A DNA stretch of 6,370 bases, from NCBI GenBank assembly GCA_003551805.1, contig PUNR01000106.1:1-6370 (forward strand). Direction: 5' to 3'. The notes under the pieces were generated by a model that saw only the letters and a list, made by a program, of their open reading frames with translations, ran no database searches and was not told where the DNA came from. Shown one piece after another: positions 1 to 5,762 of this stretch. The position numbers and the translations under genes are program-made. Each line of letters begins with the position of its first letter. The stretch's first letter is position 1. Source of the stretch: Loktanella sp. (lineage in GTDB: Bacteria > Pseudomonadota > Alphaproteobacteria > Rhodobacterales > Rhodobacteraceae).

Positions 1-458
1 ATCGCCGCATCGTCATCGTCAGGTGACGACCATGTCATCATACCGTCGTAGTTCAGCGCCGCATAGAACGCGACCGACTGGTCCTTTAGCCGCGCTGCCA
101 GCCGGACCAGCCAGTCACGCGAACACAGATCAAGCAAAGACGATGCCGTCACAAGGCTTGCACCCTGCAGCGGCAAGGCATCAAGCGTTCTAAGGTCAAG
201 GTCGTGCAACGTGACATCGGGGCCCGCGCTTGACGCCGCCTGCGCCAACAATACAGGGTCGCTATCGACCAGCCGCCATGCCGCGGCATTGTTCAGCACC
301 GGCGCAAAGGCCCGCAAGGTAGAACCTGTACCTGAACCCAGATCAACGATCACCGGTGACGGGCCGGCAGCATCGGCCGCTGCGGTCAGCAAACCATCGT
401 CGCGCGCGGCATGGTCTGCCGGTTCACGCAAGGCCAGCCATGTGGCGGAAAACCCCAT
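1..458 (-). CDS. Class I SAM-dependent methyltransferase, C-terminus cut by window edge
   Basis: The visible 152 N-terminal residues show a Rossmann-fold methyltransferase. Motif I is VDLGSGTGS at residues 38-46, an acidic strand end VDSD follows at 64-67 (the expected ribose-contact region), and SLVTASSLLDL at 101-111 resembles the usual motif IV segment. The substrate cannot be read from sequence. The protein continues beyond base 1, so its length is unknown. The ATG lies three bases downstream of the TGA of the PTPS-like gene, so the two are almost certainly cotranscribed and probably translationally coupled. The Shine-Dalgarno is weak; GAGG about 15 bases upstream is the best purine run. 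From its place in the operon I infer that it methylates a small molecule made by the upstream RibA, dehydrogenase and PTPS-like proteins. A protein or RNA target is not excluded. Family assignment is firm; function is not. Confidence 0.85.
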   Translation of the reverse strand, partial: MGFSATWLALREPADHAARDDGLLTAAADAAGPSPVIVDLGSGTGSTLRAFAPVLNNAAAWRLVDSDPVLLAQAASSAGPDVTLHDLDLRTLDALPLQGASLVTASSLLDLCSRDWLVRLAARLKDQSVAFYAALNYDGMMTWSSPDDDDAA

Positions 459-461
459 GGA

Positions 462-857
462 TCAGATCTCAGCCTCGAACCAGCCACGCGCCAGATGGCT
501 TTCATGCAAGGTGATGCGCAACCGTTTGACGCGGCCTGCATCCTTTAGCTCGCCTGCTTTGACCTTGTCGGCCAAAGCACGGAAAATGTGACCAGACAGG
601 AATTCGGTTGTCGTAAAGATGCCCTTGAACTGGCTTTCGTCATCAAGGTTCTTATAGCGCAACGGTTCAAGCACTTGCGCCAAGGCGTCAATCGCCAGAC
701 CGATATCGACGACCAGCCCGTGTTCATCAATGTCATCGGCGAAAAACGCCGCATCCACTGTGAAGGTGGCGCCATGCACCCCTTGCGCCGGCCCGAAAAG
801 AGGCGACGGAAAAGAATGGGCGATCATGATGTGGTCTCGGACTTCGACAGCGTACAT
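462..857 (-). CDS. 6-pyruvoyl-tetrahydropterin synthase / QueD-like protein with altered active site
   Basis: This 131-residue protein has the PTPS/QueD (T-fold) layout and usual length. The N-terminal strand leads to IAHSF (residues 12-16), which matches the first zinc histidine, H14. VHGATF (27-32) matches the canonical HGH loop, TTTEFL (82-87) matches the PTAE segment, and the C-terminal strand carries LHES (117-120) with the conserved Glu119. Canonical family members convert 7,8-dihydroneopterin triphosphate to 6-pyruvoyl- or 6-carboxy-tetrahydropterin. Here the third zinc histidine is Ala30, the position of the catalytic Cys (four before H28) is Ala, and the LDHxxLND motif reads LRYKNLDD (66-73). 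Activity is therefore probably changed. I chose the ATG at 857 because AAGGA lies six bases upstream; an in-frame extension to 890 lacks this and is not family-like. It sits 43 bp after the dehydrogenase gene and 3 bp before the methyltransferase. Family membership is likely; the reaction is unknown. Confidence 0.85.
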   Translation of the reverse strand: MYAVEVRDHIMIAHSFPSPLFGPAQGVHGATFTVDAAFFADDIDEHGLVVDIGLAIDALAQVLEPLRYKNLDDESQFKGIFTTTEFLSGHIFRALADKVKAGELKDAGRVKRLRITLHESHLARGWFEAEI

Positions 858-863
858 TTGGGG

Positions 864-868
864 TCCTT
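864..868 (-). promoter_or_regulatory. Ribosome binding site of the PTPS-like gene
   Basis: AAGGA on the minus strand, six bases before the ATG at 857. It decides in favour of this start over the in-frame start at 890. It lies in the 43-bp gap after the dehydrogenase stop. I see no promoter or terminator in that gap. Confidence 0.6.
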
Positions 869-900
869 CAGAGTGTTGGGGAGGGGGCAATAAGGATCAA

Positions 901-1845
901 TCAATACCTGATCCGGTGGCAAAGCGTATCAGGTGCGGCAAGGATGCCGGCATAGCGATCAGGCAGATCGGCAAACGGGGTTTCGCCTGAAATCAAGGCG
1001 TCAAGCCGGTCGTCGCACAGCAGCGCAAGCGCCTTGGCCATGCGTCTGGCATAGGTCCAGCGGGGCAGGCGGGCAGGCGGCAAATGACCGACCTGCGACG
1101 CAATCAGGCGCAAACGGCGGCTGTGAAAGGCACCGCCCAGCGCGACGGGGATGGATTTGTCGCCATACCAGCTAGCCTCGACAATGGTGGCATTGTCACC
1201 GGCGATCGACAGGCCAAGCGCTAAACCCGCAGGATTTGCGCTGGCGTGGATCACCACATCGCAGTCGTGCGGCGCTTCATCTGGCGCTGCAAAGCCGACG
1301 CCCAAGGCCGCTGCAAGATCTGCCCGTGCAGGATTGGTATCAATCAGCGCCACATCGGCCCCCGGCAGGCGCGCGGCAAGGTACCCGACCAGCGCCCCCA
1401 CAACCCCCGCACCGATCACGGCGATCCGGTCGCCAGCACCTGCGCCGCTGTCCCAAAGGATGTTCAGCGCGGTTTCCATATTGGCGGCCAGAACCGCCCG
1501 TGGCACGGGCAAGGCTTCGGGAAGGATATTGAGATTTTCCTGCGCCAGACAGAAATGCGTCTGATGCGGAAACAGGCTGAACACATGCCGGCCCGCCAGC
1601 GGTCCTTCCTGCACTTCACCCACGTTGCAATAGCCGTATTTGACAGGAAACGGGAAAGCGCCTTCCATGTTGGGGCCTGTCATCCGGTCATATTCTGAAA
1701 CCGGCACGCGGCCTTCGGCAACCAAACGTTCGGTGCCGCGGCTGATTGCCGAAAACAGCGTGGTCACAGCCACACCGGTACCGATAGTTGCTGGCCGGAT
1801 TTCTACTTGTCCCGGTGCCACACACCAAAGCGCTTGCGCATTCAT
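901..1845 (-). CDS. BchC-like medium-chain (zinc-type) dehydrogenase
   Basis: A 314-residue MDR-superfamily oxidoreductase. The N-terminal GroES-like domain contains AISRGTE (33-39) where zinc alcohol dehydrogenases have the catalytic GxCGTD. The nucleotide-binding domain has VIGAGVVG (143-150), followed by ALIDTN (166-171); Asp169 at the end of the second strand suggests NAD(H) preference. FHSRRLRLIASQVG (240-253) is typical of the BchC / threonine-dehydrogenase-like COG1063 group. The catalytic Cys is replaced in the SRGTE loop and no four-cysteine structural zinc lobe is visible, so the metal site is absent or unusual. At 314 residues it is also shorter than typical ADHs (about 340-380). 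BchC itself oxidises a hydroxyethyl group of bacteriochlorophyllide, but nothing else here points to photosynthesis. Its ATG overlaps the RibA stop as ATGA, so translational coupling is likely. I infer a hydroxyl/keto redox step on the pathway intermediate; the substrate is unknown. Confidence 0.85.
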   Translation of the reverse strand: MNAQALWCVAPGQVEIRPATIGTGVAVTTLFSAISRGTERLVAEGRVPVSEYDRMTGPNMEGAFPFPVKYGYCNVGEVQEGPLAGRHVFSLFPHQTHFCLAQENLNILPEALPVPRAVLAANMETALNILWDSGAGAGDRIAVIGAGVVGALVGYLAARLPGADVALIDTNPARADLAAALGVGFAAPDEAPHDCDVVIHASANPAGLALGLSIAGDNATIVEASWYGDKSIPVALGGAFHSRRLRLIASQVGHLPPARLPRWTYARRMAKALALLCDDRLDALISGETPFADLPDRYAGILAAPDTLCHRIRY

Positions 1846-2987
1846 GTTAACAAATGTCCCGACTTGGCCGCCTTGGTCGCCAGATAGCGGGTATTTTGAA
1901 CTGTCTGACCAACCTGCAACGGTACTCTTTGTGTCACATCGATACCTTGCGCCTTCAGGATTGCCATTTTGGCAGGGTTGTTCGTCAGCAACTGGACGGC
2001 CTTGATGCCCATTTGCTTTAAAATCGCCGCACCGTTGCGAAAATCACGTTCATCATCGTGAAAACCAAGGTGGTTGTTTGCCTCGACCGTGTCAAACCCT
2101 TGATCTTGCAACGCATAGGCCCGCATCTTGTTGGCCATTCCGATGCCGCGACCTTCCTGATTGAGGTAGAGCAGCACACCACCGCCCGCCGCCGCCATTG
2201 TCGTACAGGCCGCGTGCAGCTGCGCGCCGCAATCGCATTTCAGGCTGCCCAGAACGTCACCGGTGAAACAGGCCGAATGCAGCCGCGTCAGAACGGGTTG
2301 TGACAGGTCTGGGTTACCAATCTCGATCGCGTAATGTTCGATGCCGCCGTCATCGGGGCGGAAAACATGGACGCGCCCAGCGGCATGCACTGGCATCGGC
2401 AGGCTTGCCGAGGATACCAGCGCCTGAAAACGCTGCGCCGAAAGTTCGGCCAGAACGTCGCTCGCGTCGATGATGCAAAGTGCGTTTTCCTGCGCAAAAC
2501 TGGCACCATCGTCGATGTCAACGATCAAGGCCGCGGGCAAAAGCTGCGCTGATTTGGCGAGCGCGATGGCCGCGTCGCGGATCGGGCTGGATGGCGCGGG
2601 GTCGGCTGTGTGGTGTTTGGTATCGTGGGGTTGTGCGGGGTCTGCCATCGACATGACCCAATCCAGACCGGCATCACTAGGCAGCGTGAAGGCGACCACC
2701 CCGGCCAAAGCCGCGCCGGACCGGTGCCCTTCAACAGCAATCGCATCGGCACGGTGTCGCGTCAGCAGCAGTTGCGCGGGAAGCGCACCACCGGCCAAAG
2801 CTGCGAAACGGTCTTGGGTCAACGTTTCGACCGCCACCATCGCCACAAAGCGACCCTGATGCGACAAGACGACAGGCACACCGATCCTGACGTCGCCTCT
2901 GGCCCGCATGACGCGTTCGATACTGCGTGGCGCAATCGCCGACGCCAGCGGATTTTGTATACCAAAAGCTGGTTTAAGATTATTCAT
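1842..2987 (-). CDS. ribA: GTP cyclohydrolase II (RibA-type) with divergent N-terminal domain
   Basis: The C-terminal half (about residues 205-381) is a full GTP cyclohydrolase II, which opens GTP to 2,5-diamino-6-ribosylamino-pyrimidinone 5'-phosphate, formate and pyrophosphate. Zinc ligands are Cys240, Cys251 and Cys253 in a C-x10-C-x-C pattern (CFTGDVLGSLKCDC). NQEGRGIG (276-283), DTVEAN, DDERDF and TNNPAK (335-340) follow, and the chain ends GHLLT like other RibA proteins. One visible change is Asn for Arg in the usual RQEGR. The first ~190 residues faintly resemble a DHBP synthase (RibB) but lack its acidic DDEDRENEGD segment, so RibB activity is unlikely. A His/Pro/Asp-rich stretch near 115-135 looks like a linker. 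The ATG at 2987 follows GGGA at a usual distance; a GTG at 3074 in frame lacks a Shine-Dalgarno. It is the first gene of the left operon. Linkage to PTPS-like and methyltransferase genes suggests specialised rather than housekeeping riboflavin synthesis, though this could still be the cell's RibA. Confidence 0.9.
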   Translation of the reverse strand: MNNLKPAFGIQNPLASAIAPRSIERVMRARGDVRIGVPVVLSHQGRFVAMVAVETLTQDRFAALAGGALPAQLLLTRHRADAIAVEGHRSGAALAGVVAFTLPSDAGLDWVMSMADPAQPHDTKHHTADPAPSSPIRDAAIALAKSAQLLPAALIVDIDDGASFAQENALCIIDASDVLAELSAQRFQALVSSASLPMPVHAAGRVHVFRPDDGGIEHYAIEIGNPDLSQPVLTRLHSACFTGDVLGSLKCDCGAQLHAACTTMAAAGGGVLLYLNQEGRGIGMANKMRAYALQDQGFDTVEANNHLGFHDDERDFRNGAAILKQMGIKAVQLLTNNPAKMAILKAQGIDVTQRVPLQVGQTVQNTRYLATKAAKSGHLLT

Positions 2988-3151
2988 GATGATCCCAGAA
3001 AAGCTTCCGAAGAAGTTTAGCGCTTCACTGCGAAGGGCAAGCGGCGTGCCACTATTTAAAGCCGCGACTGACACCCGATTGTGTTTTTATTCGCCACAAA
3101 TGAAATTTGCCTTAGATACAGTCAGATGCGTCATTTTGGCGCTTTTGTTAA
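2988..3151. promoter_or_regulatory. Divergent intergenic region between ribA operon and FkbM gene
   Basis: This 164-bp spacer is clearly more AT-rich than the flanking genes, mainly between about 3050 and 3150, and must hold the start signals for both directions. I cannot assign clear -35/-10 boxes. On the minus strand the ribA leader contains CTTC-TTCG-GAAG (3015 down to 3004), a small UUCG-type hairpin ending 16 bases before the ATG. A small inverted repeat at 3097-3109 is a possible operator. No FMN riboswitch-like structure is recognisable, and the spacer is short for one. Confidence 0.45.
3097..3109. repeat. Short inverted repeat CAAAT-GAA-ATTTG, possible operator
   Basis: A perfect inverted repeat with 5-base arms and a 3-base centre in the AT-rich part of the divergent spacer. 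It lies about 43 bp before the FkbM start and about 110 bp before the ribA ATG. Its position suits a regulator site, but arms this short in AT-rich DNA arise easily by chance. Confidence 0.25.
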
Positions 3152-3916
3152 GTGAATAAGATTGGAACACCCGCTTTGAGCATAGGCAAATGGCTTGGGT
3201 TTTTGCGCTCGGTTGTGATTTATCACAATCCTGTGAATTCTGCCCCGATACGCAAGTTCTACCGCAACCTGTTGAAAAAGGGCGACCTTGCCTTCGACGT
3301 GGGTGCCCATGTCGGCACGCGTGCGCGGGCAATGCGTGCCGCTGGCGCGCGGGTTGTGGCGCTTGAACCGCAGGCACCGTTTTCGACCTATCTGCGTCTG
3401 ACCTTGCCGCGCGATATCCGGCTGGTTGAAGCTGCCGCTGGCGGTAGCCAGTCAACCGCACAGATGGCCGTATCATCGCGCCACCCTACTGTGTCATCGC
3501 TCAAGCCCGGCTTTGTTGCGGCGGCAGGTGCGGCCCCCGGTTTCGAGATGGTGAAATGGGATTCGGTCCAGAACGTGCAAGTCACCACGCTGGATGCGCT
3601 GATCGCCGAGGAAGGCGTGCCGCGCTACATCAAGATTGACGTCGAAGGGTTCGAGCTTGACGTGCTGTCAGGGCTGTCGCGCCCTGTTGCGATCATTTCG
3701 GTCGAATATCTGCCGGGCCTGCCCGATCTGACACATGCGGTGATTGACCGGTTGCTGGAACTGGGGCCTTACCGGTTCAATCCGGTGCGCGGCGAAGAAG
3801 GTGATTTTCTGTGGGATGAATGGTCTGACGCCGAAGCTGTCAAGCGCTGGCTTGCCAGCCTTTCCGCTGATGACAAATCAGGCGATCTTTACGCCATGTT
3901 GCCGGATCAGGCCTGA
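3152..3916 (+). CDS. FkbM-family SAM-dependent methyltransferase
   Basis: A 254-residue protein with FkbM family hallmarks. The lead-in FYRNLLKKGDLAFDVGAHVG carries SAM motif I at 48-55, ALEPQ (70-74) carries the acidic ribose-binding Glu, and HPTVSSL (111-117) plus KIDVEGFELDVLSGL (161-175) are the segments that define the family. FkbM enzymes are O-methyltransferases of sugars, polyketides and other natural products; the substrate here is unknown. The start is uncertain. A stop codon (TAA, 3149-3151) directly precedes the GTG at 3152, so the reading frame cannot extend further. No good Shine-Dalgarno stands before it, and TTG at 3176 is an alternative. The gene runs opposite to all four flanking minus-strand genes between it and the window's next plus-strand gene. 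Its last 10 bp overlap the end of the convergent phosphatase gene. This could be a later insertion between two halves of one pathway, or a tailoring enzyme for it. Confidence 0.85.
   Translation: MNKIGTPALSIGKWLGFLRSVVIYHNPVNSAPIRKFYRNLLKKGDLAFDVGAHVGTRARAMRAAGARVVALEPQAPFSTYLRLTLPRDIRLVEAAAGGSQSTAQMAVSSRHPTVSSLKPGFVAAAGAAPGFEMVKWDSVQNVQVTTLDALIAEEGVPRYIKIDVEGFELDVLSGLSRPVAIISVEYLPGLPDLTHAVIDRLLELGPYRFNPVRGEEGDFLWDEWSDAEAVKRWLASLSADDKSGDLYAMLPDQA
3213..3228. repeat. Perfect inverted repeat TTGTGA-TTTA-TCACAA
   Basis: Six-base arms around a four-base centre, inside the 5' coding part of the FkbM gene (codons for V21 to N26). It resembles Crp/Fnr-family sites but fits neither standard form: the CRP half-sites TGTGA/TCACA need six bases between them, and FNR needs TTGAT/ATCAA. 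It could be an operator, or chance within coding sequence. Confidence 0.35.
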
Positions 3917-4698
3917 CCGCGCAGCGCGGCGGCAAAGCTGTCGAACAACGCGGGAGGGGCGGTCAGAACCGTGCCTGACACCTCTGGCTGGTCGTTCGGG
4001 TCTAGGGCTGCGACCCGCGCACCTGCCTCGCGCAGGATCACAAGGCCAGCGGCTATATCCCATTGCTGCAGGCGGCGTTCCCAGAAGCCGTCCAGCCGCC
4101 CCGCTGCCACATAAGCCAGATCAAGCGCCGCGGCCCCCATCCGGCGCACACCGGCGCAATGCGGCATCAGATTGGCGATATCAGCGGCATGGGCGTCGAT
4201 GTGCTGCATCCCGCCAAACGGTATGCCTGTGCCGAATAGAGCATTAGAAAGCTGCGTCGTATCCGCCACCGCAATTGCTGACCCGTTCAGAAAAGCACCC
4301 CCGCCAAGGGTTGCTGTGAATGTTTCCCCTTTCAGCGGATCATGGATCACCCCCAGACGGCGGGTGCCATCCACCTCGAGCGCGATGGAAATGGCCCAAT
4401 GCGGGATGCCGCGCAGGAAATTGGTCGTGCCGTCCAAAGGATCCACGATCCACCGGCGGGATGTGTGGTCACTGGCCGGTGTTTCCTCGCCCAGCCAGCC
4501 GTCACCCGGGCGCGCGGACAGCAGCATGTCGCGCAGGCACATTTCTGATGCGACATCGCCCTGCGATACGAAATCACCCGCGCGTTTCACGCTGATCGTC
4601 AGCGATGCCTTGTCGTGCCAGTAGCGGGTCAAAATATCACCCGCCGCCTGTGCCGCAGCAACAGCAAGATCCCTGTCCAGCATGTCCTGCGCGGTCAT
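3907..4698 (-). CDS. Inositol monophosphatase family phosphatase
   Basis: A 263-residue member of the Mg-dependent, lithium-sensitive phosphatase superfamily (SuhB/IMPase), at the usual family length. The metal-binding motifs are intact: GEE at 70-72, WIVDPLDGTTNF at 83-94 and WDIAAGLVILREAGA at 213-227. Family members dephosphorylate myo-inositol phosphates, histidinol phosphate, bisphosphorylated nucleotides or other small phosphate esters; specificity cannot be read from these motifs. The ATG overlaps the stop of the upstream glycosyltransferase as ATGA, and AGGTGA lies just before it in the end of that gene, so translation is probably coupled. The 3' end overlaps the FkbM gene tail to tail by 10 bp. 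I infer removal of a phosphate from an intermediate shared with the glycosyltransferase or from the RibA-derived ribosyl phosphate. A housekeeping SuhB-type role is possible but fits less well with this coupling. Confidence 0.92.
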   Translation of the reverse strand: MTAQDMLDRDLAVAAAQAAGDILTRYWHDKASLTISVKRAGDFVSQGDVASEMCLRDMLLSARPGDGWLGEETPASDHTSRRWIVDPLDGTTNFLRGIPHWAISIALEVDGTRRLGVIHDPLKGETFTATLGGGAFLNGSAIAVADTTQLSNALFGTGIPFGGMQHIDAHAADIANLMPHCAGVRRMGAAALDLAYVAAGRLDGFWERRLQQWDIAAGLVILREAGARVAALDPNDQPEVSGTVLTAPPALFDSFAAALRGQA

Positions 4699-5762
4699 TT
4701 CGTCACCTGTTCAGCAGCATCAACGGCATGGATGGCGACACGTGCTGTGTCTTGCCACGTTGGCAACGCCTTGCCTGCCGCCAGTGCCGCCCTTTGCATA
4801 GCGGTCGCCGCCGCCTTGTCCGTCAGCACCGTTGCCAAGGCTGCGCCAAATGCGGCCGGATCATCACAAGCGGTCAACAAACCCGCCGATTGCGGTACGG
4901 TGTCAGGCACAGCACCTGTGGCGCATGACACGATCGGCAGGCCGTGCAGCAAGGCTTCGTTGAAGACCATGCCATAACCTTCGTAGCGTGTCGCAAGCGC
5001 AAAGACGCTGGCCTTTTGATATAGGGCTAAAAGTGTTGCGTCATCGACGCGGCCTGCCAGCCGCACACGCCCTGTCAGCCCCAAGCGGTCGATCCGGTCC
5101 TGCAAGGCCAGATCATAGCCGTCTTCCCAAAGGCTGCCGACGATGCAGGCCTGCCATTCTTGCTGCGCGATCAGCCCAAGCGCGTCGATCAGCACATCAT
5201 GGCCCTTGCGCGGATGCAGGATGCCAACCGACAGGATCAACGGCACAGCCGGACGCGGGACAACGGGCCTGTCCTGCGGCAGTTGTGCGATACCGGGCAA
5301 GGCGATGTGAATACGCTCTGCGGCCACGTCATAATGCGCCACCAGCGTGGCTTTGGTATGCGGGCTGGGCACCAGCACTTGTGCCGCATAGCGCAGGTTT
5401 TCACGTTCGGTCTGCAACAGATGCGCCTGCTGGTCTTTGGGCAAGGCGCTTTCAAATGCAAGCGGGTGATGTACCAGCGCGATAATACGTGCCTTGATCT
5501 TGGCCACCTCTTGCGGTGGCAGCGCACCAAAAGCCAGACCGTCGATGATGACGGTCGTCGCCGCAGGCAGATCCTGCAACAGCTTGCAGGCAAGCGCCAT
5601 ATCGGCGGCAGGCGGAAAGGGGAAACTGTCGGGCAAGCGCAGCAAGGTCGTATCGCGCCCTGCGTTGCGCAATTCCTCGAACAGGTGGCGGTCATAAATA
5701 TAGCCACCCGTCAGGGTCTTGATGTCGCCCGGAACGGCCAAAGCGATGGGTGTCTGTGTCAT
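4695..5762 (-). CDS. GT4-family glycosyltransferase
   Basis: A 355-residue GT-B retaining glycosyltransferase. The N-terminal domain begins ALAVPGDIKTLTGGYIYD, with the glycine-rich GGYIYD loop (19-24) that typically lies near the donor/acceptor cleft, and includes VHHPL (97-101). The C-terminal domain has LSVGILHPRKGHDVLIDAL (177-195), with the phosphate-contacting R/K pair, and the signature ExxxxxxxE as EGYGMVFNE (261-269). GT4 enzymes transfer sugars from nucleotide-sugar donors to lipids, glycans or small molecules. No membrane segment or signal peptide is visible, so it acts in the cytosol. I chose the ATG at 5762 because AGGAAA stands nine bases upstream and the sequence becomes family-like there; a GTG at 5834 would add 24 unconvincing residues. 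It is first in a two-gene operon with the phosphatase and divergent from manC. GDP-mannose is one plausible donor; acceptor unknown. Confidence 0.9.
   Translation of the reverse strand: MTQTPIALAVPGDIKTLTGGYIYDRHLFEELRNAGRDTTLLRLPDSFPFPPAADMALACKLLQDLPAATTVIIDGLAFGALPPQEVAKIKARIIALVHHPLAFESALPKDQQAHLLQTERENLRYAAQVLVPSPHTKATLVAHYDVAAERIHIALPGIAQLPQDRPVVPRPAVPLILSVGILHPRKGHDVLIDALGLIAQQEWQACIVGSLWEDGYDLALQDRIDRLGLTGRVRLAGRVDDATLLALYQKASVFALATRYEGYGMVFNEALLHGLPIVSCATGAVPDTVPQSAGLLTACDDPAAFGAALATVLTDKAAATAMQRAALAAGKALPTWQDTARVAIHAVDAAEQVTK

Noticed and set aside
462..857. Calling the PTPS-like protein queD and the locus a queuosine operon
   Set aside because: No queC, queE or queF is present, and the QueD catalytic residues are mostly missing.
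858..900. Possible terminator or promoter between the dehydrogenase and PTPS-like genes
   Set aside because: The 43-bp gap shows no stem followed by a T-run and no clear -35/-10 pair; it looks like an ordinary intra-operon spacer.
933..1698. Several long plus-strand open frames opposite the dehydrogenase gene (for example 1151-1564 and 1246-1698)
   Set aside because: They are low-complexity Arg/Ala/Pro-rich shadows of a well-supported gene in GC-rich DNA, with no recognisable domain.
901..1845. Calling the dehydrogenase bchC and the region a photosynthesis cluster
   Set aside because: No other bacteriochlorophyll, carotenoid or reaction-centre gene is visible; the likeness is at subfamily level only.
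1842..2987. Calling the RibA protein a bifunctional RibBA
   Set aside because: The acidic RibB active-site segment is absent from the N-terminal domain, so DHBP synthase activity is not supported.
2988..3074. Extension of RibA to a GTG start at 3074
   Set aside because: There is no Shine-Dalgarno before the GTG, the added 29 residues do not look like family sequence, and the ATG at 2987 has a better signal.
3087..3476. Minus-strand open frame of 129 codons overlapping the FkbM start
   Set aside because: It is antisense to the SAM motif I region of FkbM, its sequence is Arg/Gln-rich without any domain, and the FkbM frame explains the DNA.
4172..4624. Plus-strand open frame of 150 codons opposite the phosphatase
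   Set aside because: It is a shadow of the intact IMPase-family gene and has no family features.
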